Assembly: GCF_025950085.1 (NCBI RefSeq)
Contig: NZ_JAPDDS010000011.1
Location: 1-64,000, forward strand
Origin: Luteolibacter flavescens
Lineage (GTDB): Bacteria > Verrucomicrobiota > Verrucomicrobiia > Verrucomicrobiales > Akkermansiaceae
Length of the DNA: 64,000 bases
Direction: 5' to 3'
In this document: piece by piece, positions 12,584 through 22,236 of the stretch
Position numbering within the stretch: the stretch's first letter is position 1
How the letters are laid out: every line of letters starts with the position of its first letter
Program-made: the position numbers and the translations under genes
Notes under the pieces: generated by a model
Databases searched by the model: none
Seen by the model: the letters and a program-made list of their open reading frames with translations, nothing else
What the model was told of the DNA's origin: nothing

Positions 12584-13639
12584 TTATCCGCCGAGGTAGC
12601 TCATTTCGGCCTTTGGGTGGGGCACGAGTCCGCGCTCCTCGGAGTAACGGTCCATCCTTGCAGACCACAGTCCCCGCACCGCTGCCAGCAGGACGTCGTC
12701 CGCGGCCTCGCTGCGCAAGAGGCCGCGAATATCGTGACCGTCGGCTGCGAAGAGGCAGGTGAAAAATTTCCCGTCTGCCGACAGCCGCAGCCGCTGGCAA
12801 TCCCGGCAAAACGGCCGCGTGACCGAGGAAATCACGCCGATCTCCCCTGCCCCGTCGCGATGCCGCCAGTGCGCCGCCACCTCGCCACGGTAGGCGGGAT
12901 CACGCGGCGCGAGGTCGAACTCGGTGGAAAGCACTCCAATCAATTCCTCGGCGGACACCACCTCGGCCAGCTTCCAGCCATTGGTCTCGCCGACATCCAT
13001 GTACTCGATGTATCGTAGATCGACCCCCTGCGACTTCGCCCAGCGGGCGAGCGGGAGCACCTCGCCTTCGTTCACCCCGCGCTGGATGACGGCATTCACC
13101 TTCACCTTCAGCCCGTAGGTTTGGGCCGCATTGATGCCCGCCAGCACGCGCTCGACCTTGGCACCGACGCCATTCATCCGGGCAAAGATTTCCGGATCGA
13201 TCGCGTCGAGGCTGACCGTCACCCGGCTCAGGCCAGCCAGTGCCAGCGGCTCGGCATGATGGGCGAGCAGCACCCCATTCGTGGTGATGGCGATGTCCTT
13301 CACGCCATCGATGGAAGACAACATCGCCACCAGATCCTCGATGCCCCGGCGAAGCAGCGGCTCGCCTCCGGTGAGGCGGACCTTCTCCACACCCAGCGGC
13401 ACGAGCAGGCAGGTCAGCCTGACGATCTCCTCGAAGCTCAGCAGGTCCTCCCGCGGCAGGAAGCGATAGCCGGGGCCGAAGACCTCCACCGGCATGCAGT
13501 AGCGGCAGCGGAAATTGCAACGGTCCGTCAGCGAGATCCGCAGATCCCGTATGCCGCGCCCGAACTGATCCACTGGCAAGCTCACGCTGCTACCATGGCC
13601 GCGGATGGCGGCCACGGGAAATGAAAAGGTCTCAGGCAT
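12584..13639 (-). CDS. moaA: GTP 3',8-cyclase MoaA
   Basis: Radical SAM enzyme for the first step of molybdenum cofactor synthesis, turning GTP into 3',8-cyclo-GTP. In the 351-residue protein the SAM cluster cysteines are 41, 45 and 48 (CNFRCRYC). The second cluster uses Cys278, Cys281 and Cys295. The C-terminus ends in GG, which MoaA needs. The ATG at 13639 gives a normal length; the longer frame runs into the divergent gene and is unconserved. The other moco genes lie on the opposite strand to its right. Its first 19 bases overlap the divergent membrane-protein frame if that gene starts at 13621. Confidence 0.95.
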   Translation of the reverse strand: MPETFSFPVAAIRGHGSSVSLPVDQFGRGIRDLRISLTDRCNFRCRYCMPVEVFGPGYRFLPREDLLSFEEIVRLTCLLVPLGVEKVRLTGGEPLLRRGIEDLVAMLSSIDGVKDIAITTNGVLLAHHAEPLALAGLSRVTVSLDAIDPEIFARMNGVGAKVERVLAGINAAQTYGLKVKVNAVIQRGVNEGEVLPLARWAKSQGVDLRYIEYMDVGETNGWKLAEVVSAEELIGVLSTEFDLAPRDPAYRGEVAAHWRHRDGAGEIGVISSVTRPFCRDCQRLRLSADGKFFTCLFAADGHDIRGLLRSEAADDVLLAAVRGLWSARMDRYSEERGLVPHPKAEMSYLGG

Positions 13640-14121
13640 CGAATGAACGGCATCCTTGGAACGTATGGCGGAGCGTGAAGCTCCTGTCGCCCGCCCTCCT
13701 CGCCGCCACCTGTGCAGCGGCCACGGCGGGCTATGCGGTGCTTTTCCACGATGGCGAGGCGGCGCAATACCGGCTCTGGTATTACACGCCTGCCGCGGCA
13801 TTGGGCGGGGCATTCATCGCGGAGCGCCTGGCGATGCCCGGAGGCAAGCGGGCATTCGGGGTCGATCTCGTGGTCGCGCTGCTCTGCCTCGCCCGACCAC
13901 TGACCGGCCAGCCTCCCGTCTCCGGGCACGCGTGGTTCGCCGTTCATGCGCTGCTGACGCTGGAGGGGAAGTTTTCGCGGGCGATCGCCGGGGCCGTGCT
14001 GGCGCTGACGCTCTATGCGAAGCTGGTGCTGTGGAACGGAGACGTGACCCTCTGGCCCGGTTTGGCCGCAGGCATAGTCAGCGGCCTCCTCTGGCGAAAG
14101 TGGCAACGGAAGAATGAATGA
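13621..14121 (+). CDS. Integral membrane protein in the moco cluster
   Basis: Hydrophobic protein of 166 residues with about five predicted membrane helices (near 22-42, 52-68, 78-95, 120-136 and 141-158) and a basic C-terminus. No family was recognised. It leads the plus-strand moco genes, 46 bases before moeA, so a linked role such as cofactor or substrate handling is possible but unproven. The start is uncertain: ATG 13621 overlaps moaA by 19 bases, while GTG 13675 avoids the overlap and still keeps the first helix. Confidence 0.6.
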   Translation: MKRSQASNERHPWNVWRSVKLLSPALLAATCAAATAGYAVLFHDGEAAQYRLWYYTPAAALGGAFIAERLAMPGGKRAFGVDLVVALLCLARPLTGQPPVSGHAWFAVHALLTLEGKFSRAIAGAVLALTLYAKLVLWNGDVTLWPGLAAGIVSGLLWRKWQRKNE

Positions 14122-14167
14122 CTCGCCGCGACTGGACACCGGCGGGTAGCTGGCGAAACTCATCGGC

Positions 14168-15331
14168 GTGGACCGACTCCTGACGCTCGCCGAAGCCGAC
14201 GCCCTCACGGCATCGCTGCGTCCGCTCGGCACGGAAGCGGTGGATCTCGCCGCAGCGCTCAGCCGCACCTTGGCCGCCCCTCTTGTCGCCGACCGGCCCT
14301 TCCCTCCCTACCACCGGGCGATGATGGACGGCATCGCCTTCTCCGCGGGCTCCTTGCCCCCCACAGGCCCGGTCACCCTTGCGGGATTACATGCGGCCGG
14401 TGTCCCGCCACCCGCGCCGCTGGCTCCGGGCCATGCTTGGGAAATCATGACCGGTGCCATCGTTCCCGATGACTGCGACACCGTGGTGCCCTACGAGGAT
14501 CTGGCAGATGGGAGGCCCGCCGGGGATTTCGAGAAAGGACAGTTCATCCACGAGGCCGGCAGCGATGCCACGACGGGAGCCGTGCTGGTGGATGGTAGTT
14601 CGCGCATCGGCCCGGTCGAGATCGCCGTCGCGGCATCGGTGGGCGTCGGGCAGATCGAGGTCTTCCGCCAGGCTCGCATCGCCATCCTCTCCACCGGCGA
14701 CGAGGCAGTACCGCCCGATGTCATCCCGCGGGCGTGGGAAATCCGCCGCTCGAATGGCCCCATGCTGGAGGCCATGCTCCGCCGCCGCGGCAATTCCGTA
14801 ACCTTCCACGATCACGCTCCGGATGATCCGGAGATTTGCGGAAGGCTGCTCGATGCCGCGCTCGCGGAGTGCAATGTCCTGCTGATCTGCGGAGGCATTT
14901 CGAAAGGAAAGAAGGACTTCATCCGGGGCCTGTTAGAGGAGCGTCTGGGCAAGCCTGCCTTCCATGGCGTCGAACAGCGCCCGGGCAAGCCGCTGGCATT
15001 CTGGCAAGGACCGCCGGTCGTCTTCGCGCTGCCGGGCAATCCCGTCTCGGTGCTCGCCACCTTCACCCGGCACGTCCTGCCAGCACTCGCACGACTCGAA
15101 GGCAGGGAATTCATTCCCGCCAAAGTGAGCATGAACGAAGCTCTGAAATGCCTGCCGAAATTCTCATGGCTGCTGACCGTGGCGAGCGGTCCGGATGGCA
15201 CGCTGCGGGCTCTTCCTCCGTCAAATTCCGGCGACTTCATTTCGGTGGCAGGGGCCTGCGGTATCATCGAGGTTCCACCCGCCAGCTCGCAAACTGAGTT
15301 CAAATTTTTCCCATTCCCCGGTTTCCCATAA
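14168..15331 (+). CDS. moeA: Molybdopterin molybdenumtransferase MoeA
   Basis: Inserts molybdate into adenylylated molybdopterin. The 387-residue protein has the conserved AMMDGIAF segment at 51-58, the STGDE motif (STGDEAVPP) and the GGISKGKKD loop typical of MoeA/MogA-like folds. The start is GTG at 14168; no better ATG exists upstream. It is followed after 20 bases by moaC. No separate mogA or moaB, which adenylylates molybdopterin, is in the window. Confidence 0.92.
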   Translation: MDRLLTLAEADALTASLRPLGTEAVDLAAALSRTLAAPLVADRPFPPYHRAMMDGIAFSAGSLPPTGPVTLAGLHAAGVPPPAPLAPGHAWEIMTGAIVPDDCDTVVPYEDLADGRPAGDFEKGQFIHEAGSDATTGAVLVDGSSRIGPVEIAVAASVGVGQIEVFRQARIAILSTGDEAVPPDVIPRAWEIRRSNGPMLEAMLRRRGNSVTFHDHAPDDPEICGRLLDAALAECNVLLICGGISKGKKDFIRGLLEERLGKPAFHGVEQRPGKPLAFWQGPPVVFALPGNPVSVLATFTRHVLPALARLEGREFIPAKVSMNEALKCLPKFSWLLTVASGPDGTLRALPPSNSGDFISVAGACGIIEVPPASSQTEFKFFPFPGFP

Positions 15332-15351
15332 TCAATTTCCCATCTCCGCCC

Positions 15352-15828
15352 GTGTCCCTCACCCACGTCAACGAACAGAATCAGGCCGCGATGGTGGACG
15401 TGTCGGCCAAGGAAATCACCGTCCGCATCGCCACCGCCGAGGCACGCGTCACCGTGAACGAAACGGTGGCTGCGCAATTCGACGGACGTGATTTCGTTTC
15501 GAAAAAAGGTCCCGTTTTCCAGACCGCGATCCTCGCCGGAACGATGGGGGCAAAGCAGACCTCCGCGCTGATCCCGCTCTGCCATCCGCTGCCGCTGGAC
15601 TCATGCAAGTTCGAGGTGGCCTTCGAAGGACGCGAGGCCGTCATCCGCTGCACCTGCAAGACTACCGGCAAGACCGGCATCGAGATGGAAGCGCTGACCG
15701 GGGCGAGCGTCGCCGCCCTCGCCTTCTACGACATGTGCAAGGCGCTCGATCCCGCGATGGTCATTCACGGCGTGCGCCTGCTGGAAAAGACCGGAGGCAA
15801 AAGCGACTACCGGGCCGAATCCCCATGA
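15352..15828 (+). CDS. moaC: Cyclic pyranopterin monophosphate synthase MoaC
   Basis: Converts the MoaA product into cyclic pyranopterin monophosphate. Length 158 is typical. The key residues are visible: His78 in LCHPL, Glu111 and Glu113 region (GIEMEALTG), Asp128 and Lys130, and Lys150 (KTGGKSD). The start is GTG at 15352. Its stop overlaps the start of the mobA-moaD gene in an ATGA, so the two are translationally coupled. Confidence 0.95.
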   Translation: MSLTHVNEQNQAAMVDVSAKEITVRIATAEARVTVNETVAAQFDGRDFVSKKGPVFQTAILAGTMGAKQTSALIPLCHPLPLDSCKFEVAFEGREAVIRCTCKTTGKTGIEMEALTGASVAALAFYDMCKALDPAMVIHGVRLLEKTGGKSDYRAESP

Positions 15829-16643
15829 CCACCCTCATCCTCATCGGCGGCAAGAGCCAGCGCATGGGCCGCGACAAGGCGACCATCGAACGGCCCGACG
15901 GCGTCCGCCAGATCGATTGGCTGGCAAGGCTCGCCACCCTCACCGGCGGCGAGGTCTTCCTCTCGATGCGCAATGACTCCGCGCCGCCGCTCGATCTCCC
16001 GGTCGTGACCGACGAGGTCGCGGGAGGCGGCCCGCTCGCAGCGCTGGCCGCGATTCACAACTGCAAGCCGGATGGTCCGGTGCTGGTGCTCGGCTGCGAT
16101 CTCTTCCTGCTCGATGAGGCGACCGTGGCGCATCTCCTCACGCACCGCGATCCCGCTCGTCACGCGACCTGCTTCGCAAACCGCATCGACGGCTGGCCGG
16201 AGCCGCTCTGTGCCATCTACGAGGTTTCTGGTATTTCGAAGGCAGCCGGAGTGTTGGCGCGGGGCGAATACTGCGCCCGCCATTTCCTCGAATCGCTCGA
16301 TCCCCTCGTGCTTGAGCTCCCCCACCCGGCGGCGCTCGACAATGCGAACACGCCGCAGGAACTCGACGAGTGCTTCGCGAAGCTCCGGCACGGCGTGACG
16401 CCGAAGACAGTGCAGGTGCTCTACTTCGCCAAGCTCCGCGAGTCGCGCGGACTGGATGAGGAGAAGGTGGAAACGCTCGCCTGCACGCCCGCCGGGCTCT
16501 ACGAGGAGCTTCGCTTCCGCCATCGCCTGCCCTTGGAAATCGGCAGCCTCCGCGCCGCCCGGAATGGCGACTTCTGCGAGTGGAACGACCCGATTTCCGA
16601 TGGCGACGAGATCGTTTTCATCCCCCCTGTAGCCGGAGGCTGA
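15825..16643 (+). CDS. MobA-MoaD fusion protein
   Basis: A single 272-residue protein that joins two moco functions. Residues 1 to about 190 are a MobA-type nucleotidyltransferase with [13 protein letters not shown] at 6-18, a form of the LAGGxSxRMGxDK motif, and a metal-binding LGCD at 89-92. Residues from about 196 are the ubiquitin-like sulfur carrier MoaD, ending PPVAGG with the free Gly-Gly that takes the thiocarboxylate. No stop or restart separates the parts. It overlaps moaC by ATGA and sits 3 bases before moaE. The fused MobA should make the MGD form of the cofactor. Confidence 0.88.
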   Translation: MTTLILIGGKSQRMGRDKATIERPDGVRQIDWLARLATLTGGEVFLSMRNDSAPPLDLPVVTDEVAGGGPLAALAAIHNCKPDGPVLVLGCDLFLLDEATVAHLLTHRDPARHATCFANRIDGWPEPLCAIYEVSGISKAAGVLARGEYCARHFLESLDPLVLELPHPAALDNANTPQELDECFAKLRHGVTPKTVQVLYFAKLRESRGLDEEKVETLACTPAGLYEELRFRHRLPLEIGSLRAARNGDFCEWNDPISDGDEIVFIPPVAGG

Positions 16644-16646
16644 GCC

Positions 16647-17102
16647 ATGTTTGCCATCGTCACCGATCCCATCGACCCCGGCGCGCTGCGCGAACTCGTC
16701 CTCGATCCCGCCGCGGGAGGCTTCTGCTCCTTCGAGGGCTGGGTGCGGAATCATCACCAGGGACGCGCCGTGCATGCGCTGGAGTACGAGGCCTATCGTA
16801 GTTTGGCCGAGAAGGAAGGCACCCGCATCCTGGAGGAGGCGAAGGAGCGCTTCGGCATCCACCACGCCGTCTGCCAGCACCGGGTGGGCGCGCTGGGCAT
16901 CGGGGAGCTGGCCGTGGTCGTCTGCGTCTCGTCCTCGCATCGCGACGCCGCCTTCGATGCCTGCCGCTACATCATCGACGAGGTGAAATTCCGCGTGCCG
17001 ATCTGGAAGAAGGAACACTTCGCCGACGGCACCTCCGGCTGGGTCCGCTGCGACCATTGCCACGAGGCGGGCCACCGCCACGGGCATCACCATCACGGGT
17101 GA
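16647..17102 (+). CDS. moaE: Molybdopterin synthase large subunit MoaE with His-rich tail
   Basis: Uses the thiocarboxylate on MoaD to make the dithiolene of molybdopterin. The core (1-133) has the family signature GGFCSFEGWVRNHHQGR and the catalytic lysines near 114 and 121 (DEVKFRVPIWKKE). The last 17 residues are unusual: CDHCHEAGHRHGHHHHG, a CxxC plus eight histidines, which looks like a metal-binding tail. It directly follows the gene carrying its partner MoaD. Confidence 0.94.
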   Translation: MFAIVTDPIDPGALRELVLDPAAGGFCSFEGWVRNHHQGRAVHALEYEAYRSLAEKEGTRILEEAKERFGIHHAVCQHRVGALGIGELAVVVCVSSSHRDAAFDACRYIIDEVKFRVPIWKKEHFADGTSGWVRCDHCHEAGHRHGHHHHG

Positions 17103-17182
17103 TGGCATTTGTATGACAACTTCAGCAAGGAACCGCTTGCCGCGACGCTCCTTCCTGCCATCGTCAGGCCTACCAAGAACCC

Positions 17183-18580
17183 ATGGCCTACCTCGACGAA
17201 TCGTTCCTCCTCCACTCGCCGACCGCCCGCCGCTTGTTCCATGAAGTGGCGAAGGATCAGCCGATCTTCGACTACCACTGCCATCTCTCGCCAAAGGAGA
17301 TCGCGACCAATCACCGCTGGAAAAACCTGGCCGACATCTGGCTGGGCGGCGATCACTACAAGTGGCGGCTGCTGCGCGCCAATGGTATCGACGAGGAATA
17401 CATCACCGGGTCCGCCTCACCGCGCGAGAAATTCCAGGCATGGGCGGAGACCGTCCCCTACACGCTGCGGAATCCGATCCACCACTGGACGCATCTCGAG
17501 CTGCGCCGCTACTTCGGCATCGAGACCCTGCTGAGCCCCGCCACCGCGGACGAGATCTGGGAGCAGGCAAATGCCCGCCTCGCCGAGCCTGACTTCTGTG
17601 TCCACGGCATCCTGGACAAATTCCGCGTCTCCATGGTCGGCACCACTGACGATCCCGCGGACCCGCTCGACCATCACGAGGCCATCGCCAACAGCACCCT
17701 GAAGACGAAGGTGCTTCCCACCTTCCGCCCCGACAAGGCATTCGCGGTCGATCAGCCGAAGGCCTTCAATGCCTGGATCGAGAAGCTGGAGGAAATCACC
17801 GACTCCGGCATCCATCACGTGTCCGACCTTCTGCAGGCCCTTCAGAAGCGTCACGATGATTTCCACGCCGCCGGATGCCGCCTCTCCGACCACGGGCTGG
17901 AGCGCTGCCCCGCCCTGCCCTGCGACGACGCGGATGCCTCGATCATCTTTGACAAGGCACGCCGCGGCCTGCCGGTGACTGCGGAGGAAAAGGAGAAATT
18001 CACCTTCTTCCTCATGGTCTTCTTCGGCCAGCAGGATGCGGCGAAGGGCTGGACGAAGCAGCTCCACCTCGGACCCTTCCGGAACGTGAACCCGCGGATG
18101 TTCGAACGGCTCGGCCCGGACGCCGGATTCGACACCATCGGTGACGAGCGCCAAGGGGCCGCCCTCATCACCTATCTCGGCACGCTCGCCGAGCGCGGCA
18201 GCCTGCCACAGGTGATTCTCTACAATATCAACCCGCGGGACAATTACCTCTTCGCCGCGATGACCGGCGCCTTCCAGGACGGCAGCGTCGCGGGCAAGAT
18301 CCAGTTCGGCAGCGGCTGGTGGTTCCTCGACCAGAAGGACGGCATGGAGCTCCAGCTCAATGCCCTCTCTTCCACCGGACTCCTGTCGCGCTTCGTCGGC
18401 ATGCTCACCGACTCGCGGTCGTTCCTCTCCTTCCCGCGCCACGAGTATTTCCGCCGCATCCTCTGCAACCTGATCGGTTCCGAGGCCGACCGCGGCGAAT
18501 TACCGGACGACTTCGATGCGCTCTCGAAGCTCATCGCCGACGTGTGCAGCGGGAATGCCAGCCGGTACTTCGGCTTCTGA
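17183..18580 (+). CDS. uxaC: Uronate isomerase (glucuronate isomerase)
   Basis: Isomerises D-glucuronate or D-galacturonate to the keto sugar in hexuronate breakdown. The 465-residue length is standard. The metal ligands are in FDYHCHLSP near the N-terminus, and the conserved end NASRYFGF is typical. No other hexuronate genes (uxaA, uxaB, kdgK) are near. Its stop is 8 bases from the convergent membrane protein. Confidence 0.95.
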   Translation: MAYLDESFLLHSPTARRLFHEVAKDQPIFDYHCHLSPKEIATNHRWKNLADIWLGGDHYKWRLLRANGIDEEYITGSASPREKFQAWAETVPYTLRNPIHHWTHLELRRYFGIETLLSPATADEIWEQANARLAEPDFCVHGILDKFRVSMVGTTDDPADPLDHHEAIANSTLKTKVLPTFRPDKAFAVDQPKAFNAWIEKLEEITDSGIHHVSDLLQALQKRHDDFHAAGCRLSDHGLERCPALPCDDADASIIFDKARRGLPVTAEEKEKFTFFLMVFFGQQDAAKGWTKQLHLGPFRNVNPRMFERLGPDAGFDTIGDERQGAALITYLGTLAERGSLPQVILYNINPRDNYLFAAMTGAFQDGSVAGKIQFGSGWWFLDQKDGMELQLNALSSTGLLSRFVGMLTDSRSFLSFPRHEYFRRILCNLIGSEADRGELPDDFDALSKLIADVCSGNASRYFGF

Positions 18581-18588
18581 GCAATCGC

Positions 18589-19101
18589 CTACCCCGGCAG
18601 CTTCACCTTCAGCCATCGCAGCAGGAAAGTCGCAGCGATGGCCACGCATCCCCACGTGAGTGGCCACCGGAAATCAAGTTCCAGGTCCGGCGATAGCAGT
18701 CCGATGAGCCAAAGCAGGATGGCGAGATAACCGGCGGCGGCGATGCAACCGACCACCGGAAGGATCAACTGGCGAGCCGGATGGAGGGGCTGTGAAACCA
18801 GCCATGACGAGGAGAAAGGCACATCGCTCTGCCTGAGATGCCCCTCAAGCCACGCCGTCCCGCAGAGCATGACGAGCAACACGAGAAAAGCTCCCATTCC
18901 CAGCACACCGGGCACCAAGGAAATTGGAAAAGCATCCGGTGATTTCCCCCCTTCACTCAGCATGGCCAAAGTAGCCAGCCCGGCCCCGACCATCGGTAGC
19001 AGCAACATGAACGCTAGCACCCGCAAGAATAGCAGCGTCAGCCGCAGGCCGAACGGCAGCTTTTCCACGACGATCTGGGAGTCGGAGAGTGGGTCATCCA
19101 T
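18589..19101 (-). CDS. Predicted membrane protein
   Basis: A 170-residue protein with about four predicted membrane helices and a short acidic N-terminus (MDDPLSDSQ). No family was recognised. The ATG at 19101 is preferred; the longer frame adds 15 polar residues. It is convergent with uxaC and divergent from feoA, and is moderately less GC-rich than its neighbours. Confidence 0.6.
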   Translation of the reverse strand: MDDPLSDSQIVVEKLPFGLRLTLLFLRVLAFMLLLPMVGAGLATLAMLSEGGKSPDAFPISLVPGVLGMGAFLVLLVMLCGTAWLEGHLRQSDVPFSSSWLVSQPLHPARQLILPVVGCIAAAGYLAILLWLIGLLSPDLELDFRWPLTWGCVAIAATFLLRWLKVKLPG

Positions 19102-19279
19102 GCAGTGGGTGCGCTTTCTTTGAAATCTTGTGAGTCCGATCTTCACGGACGATGCCCGGAAGGGTCATTGGGCACGAGTTATTTCCGCGATTGCACGCTG
19201 CGCAATGAGGCCGATTGGAGCGCCACAAAATCGGGAAATGCTGTTGCAAACCCATCTCAATTGCCGAATCCTAACCCCG

Positions 19280-19531
19280 ATGGCGCTCGCAACGGCCCAG
19301 GACCTGGAAAGCGACAGCCTGCTCAGCCTGAGCCAGGCCAAGGTGGGCTGTGACTTCCAGATCAAGCTCCTGAAAGGCCCGGCCTGCGATCAACTCCGCA
19401 AGCTCGGCTTCTGCGAGTCCCTCCAGGTCCGCAAGCTGGCCGACGGCCGCAATCTGATCTGCTCCGTGTGTGGCACCCGTCTCGCCCTCAGCCGTGAGCT
19501 GGCCAGCCAGGTGATGGTCGCCGTCGCCTGA
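19280..19531 (+). CDS. feoA: FeoA-like ferrous iron transport protein
   Basis: Small cytoplasmic SH3-like partner of FeoB, 83 residues. The FeoA pattern is a central KLGF turn near 41-44 and a final strand TRLALSRELA. Unusually it has five cysteines (24, 36, 45, 61, 64), including CSVC at 61-64. The ATG at 19280 is chosen because the part before it in the longer frame does not look like protein. It is 11 bases before feoB. Confidence 0.82.
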   Translation: MALATAQDLESDSLLSLSQAKVGCDFQIKLLKGPACDQLRKLGFCESLQVRKLADGRNLICSVCGTRLALSRELASQVMVAVA

Positions 19532-19542
19532 TTTTTTCTCCG

Positions 19543-21405
19543 ATGTCCGGTTCCCTCGAAACCGTCGCCCTCGCCGGCAACCCCAATGCCGGGAAAACCA
19601 CGATCTTCAACGCCCTCACCGGCTCGAACCAACAGGTCGGCAACTATGCCGGCGTCACGGTGGAGCGGAAAAGCGGCGAATTCTTCACCCCGCACGGGAA
19701 GAAGCTGCGCCTGGTGGACCTGCCCGGCTGCTACTCGCTCGACGGGGGCAGCCCTGACCAGCAGATCGCCCGCAAGGTGCTGCTCGGTGAGTTGGAAGGC
19801 GAAGAGCGCCCCGACCTCGTCGTCTCGGTGGTGGATGGATCGGCGCTGGAGCGTCACCTGCAGCTCACGCTGGAAGTCATCGAGACCGGCCTGCCTGTCG
19901 TCGTCGCGCTGAACATGGTGGACGTCGCCGAAAGCACCGGCATCCGCATCGACGTCCAGAAGCTCTCCGAAGAACTCGGCGTGCCGGTCGTGCCGATGCA
20001 GGCGAATGCCGGCAAGGGCCTGCTGGATCTGAAACAGGCGATGCGCCACCCCTTCCCCGTCCCCGCCAAGGCGGACTGGACTCCGGAAGAACGACAGAAG
20101 CGCGTGCTGCGGATCTGCGAAACCGCTGCAAGACGCCGCGACTCCTACAGCGCGACCCTCACCGACCGGGTGGATGCGGTGCTGCTCCATCCCATTTTCG
20201 GGTGGGGATTTTTCCTCGCGATCATGTTCTGCCTCTTCTGGACGATCTTCGCGATCGCCGACATCCCGATCGGATGGATCGAGGGCGGGACGGAAGTGGT
20301 CGCCGAGTGGGTCAGCGCGAAGATGCCGGAAGGTGATCTCCGCTCGCTGATCGTGGACGGCGTGGTCAATGGCATCGGTGGCGGCGTGCTCGTCTTCCTG
20401 CCGCAGATCGTCATGCTCTTCTTCCTCATCGGGCTGCTGGAAAGCTCCGGCTACATGGCGCGCGCCGCCTACCTGATGGATGGCATTATGGCGAAGTTTC
20501 GCCTGAGCGGACGCTCGTTCCTCCCGGTGCTCAGCTCGTTTGCCTGCGCCATCCCCGGCGTCATGGCGACTCGCACCATCGACTCGCCGAAGGAGCGGCT
20601 GGCCACGATCTTCGTCGCGCCGTGGATGAGCTGTTCGGCGCGTATCCCGGTTTACCTCACTCTTGTCCCGCTGCTCTTCACGGACATGACCAGCGTCCAG
20701 AAGACGCTGATCTTCATCGGAATCTACCTCACCGGCCTGATCACCGCGCTCATCGTCGCGCGGCTGCTGCGCGGCCGCATGGGCGAGGACAAGGTGCCCA
20801 ATCACTTCCTGCTGGAGCTACCTCCCTACCGCGCGCCGCAGTGGGGCTACATCTTCCGCCACGTCCTCGGTCGGGCGGGTGCCTTCCTGAAGAATGCGGG
20901 CACCATCATTCTCGCGATCTGCATCATCCTCTGGGCTCTGAGCACGTATCCGAAGACCGACTCGGAAGATCCCGCCGAAGTGCTCGCTCACAGCGCGATG
21001 GGCCGCATCAGCCACGTCGTCGAGCCGCTGGTGAAGCCGCTCGGTTTCGACGGCCGCACCGGCACCGCCATCCTCACCTCCTTTGCTGCCCGAGAGGTCT
21101 TCGTCACCTCCATGACCCAGCTCTTCCATGTCGAGGAGTCGGAGGATGAGGACGAGACGCTGACGAATCTCCAGAACACGCTCAGCGCCGCCACCTGGCC
21201 GAATGGCGACAAGATGTTCACCCTGCCCGCGCTGCTGGCATTGCTCGTCTTCTACATCTACGCCTTGCAGTGCTTGCCGACTTCAGCAGTCGTCGCGCGT
21301 GAAGCGGGATCGTGGAAATGGGCCGCCGGGCAATTCCTCTTCATGAGCGGCTTTGCCTGGGTGGCGGCCTTCATCGTCTTCCAAGTCACCAAGCTATTCC
21401 TCTGA
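19543..21405 (+). CDS. feoB: Ferrous iron transporter FeoB
   Basis: Inner-membrane Fe(II) transporter with an N-terminal G domain, 620 residues. The G motifs are GNPNAGKTT at 12-20, a DLPGCYSL segment near 59-66 and NMVD. Two Gate domains and a core with about eight helices follow, with the conserved FACAIPGVMATR and FVAPWMSCSARIP regions. It lies between feoA and the small FeoB-associated peptide as one unit. Confidence 0.96.
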   Translation: MSGSLETVALAGNPNAGKTTIFNALTGSNQQVGNYAGVTVERKSGEFFTPHGKKLRLVDLPGCYSLDGGSPDQQIARKVLLGELEGEERPDLVVSVVDGSALERHLQLTLEVIETGLPVVVALNMVDVAESTGIRIDVQKLSEELGVPVVPMQANAGKGLLDLKQAMRHPFPVPAKADWTPEERQKRVLRICETAARRRDSYSATLTDRVDAVLLHPIFGWGFFLAIMFCLFWTIFAIADIPIGWIEGGTEVVAEWVSAKMPEGDLRSLIVDGVVNGIGGGVLVFLPQIVMLFFLIGLLESSGYMARAAYLMDGIMAKFRLSGRSFLPVLSSFACAIPGVMATRTIDSPKERLATIFVAPWMSCSARIPVYLTLVPLLFTDMTSVQKTLIFIGIYLTGLITALIVARLLRGRMGEDKVPNHFLLELPPYRAPQWGYIFRHVLGRAGAFLKNAGTIILAICIILWALSTYPKTDSEDPAEVLAHSAMGRISHVVEPLVKPLGFDGRTGTAILTSFAAREVFVTSMTQLFHVEESEDEDETLTNLQNTLSAATWPNGDKMFTLPALLALLVFYIYALQCLPTSAVVAREAGSWKWAAGQFLFMSGFAWVAAFIVFQVTKLFL

Positions 21406-21406
21406 G

Positions 21407-21535
21407 ATGGACGACTGGCAGACATGGGCCGCCGTGGCCCTCGTGGTGATGGCCACCTTGTTCCTCGTTCGCAAGGCGACCGGCGGCGGGAAGAAAAAGA
21501 AGGGCTGCGGCAGCAATTGCGGCTGCGGGAAGTAA
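21407..21535 (+). CDS. FeoB-associated Cys-rich membrane peptide
   Basis: A 42-residue peptide with one membrane helix (about 5-21), a GGGKKKK linker and the Cys-rich end GCGSNCGCGK. This is the layout of the FeoB-associated family, sometimes equated with FeoC-like helpers. Its ATG is one base after the feoB stop. The tail may hold iron or sense redox state; that is an inference. Confidence 0.8.
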   Translation: MDDWQTWAAVALVVMATLFLVRKATGGGKKKKGCGSNCGCGK

Positions 21536-21564
21536 CCTGCTCGCCCGGGAGAAACCCGCCCCTT

Positions 21565-22113
21565 TCAAGCGGCCTGATAGAGCAGGATGGCGCTGCTGCC
21601 ATACTCGCGCCGCTCGGTCAGCACCCAGCCGGGACCTTCCGGACTGCGGGTGGAGGTGGAGCACTCCGCGATGAGGTAGCCACCGTCGGCGAGGCGTTCC
21701 AGAAGCGCAGGTTTCGCAAGCAGCTCCTTGAGGTGATCCCGGTCGAGGGAGGTCTTCGCATACGGCGGATCGGCGAAGATCAGGTCGTAGCGTCCGATGT
21801 CGCGGGAGACCCAGGCATGCACGTCGGAGCGCACCACGCGCCCGCCTTCGAGTCGCGCCTTGGCCAGGTTTTCGCGGATCACGGTCTCCGCCTGGCGATG
21901 CTCATCGACAAAGACGCACGAAGCCGCACCGCGGCTGAGCGCTTCCAATCCAAGCGCACCCGACCCCGCGAAGAGATCCAGCACCGTCGTCCCCTCGACC
22001 TGCGGGCCGAGGATGGAGAAAACCGCCTGCCGGACAAAGTCGGTCGTCGGCCTTGCCACTGCCTTCGGCACCTTGATGGCCAGCCGTCCTGCTTTTCCCG
22101 CGATGATGCGCAC
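21565..22113 (-). CDS. rsmD: 16S rRNA (guanine966-N2)-methyltransferase
   Basis: SAM-dependent methyltransferase acting on G966 of 16S rRNA. Length 182 is usual. The N-terminus MRIIAGKAGR, the SAM loop DLFAGSGALGLEALSRG and the catalytic DPPY motif all match RsmD. It is convergent with the feo genes and divergent from the lipoprotein gene. Confidence 0.94.
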   Translation of the reverse strand: MRIIAGKAGRLAIKVPKAVARPTTDFVRQAVFSILGPQVEGTTVLDLFAGSGALGLEALSRGAASCVFVDEHRQAETVIRENLAKARLEGGRVVRSDVHAWVSRDIGRYDLIFADPPYAKTSLDRDHLKELLAKPALLERLADGGYLIAECSTSTRSPEGPGWVLTERREYGSSAILLYQAA

Positions 22114-22236
22114 GGGCGCTTCATGCCAAGCCGGAAGCGCGGGGGCAATCCCTCATGTCGTTCCCATCGACGGCGGGAGCTTGCCTCCGAATGACCGCTC
22201 TGATAGCAGCCGATGATCCCAAAACCCAACCCTTCC

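Noticed and set aside
13640-13700. Moco riboswitch before moaA
   Set aside because: The upstream region is the coding start of the divergent membrane gene and no matching fold was seen.
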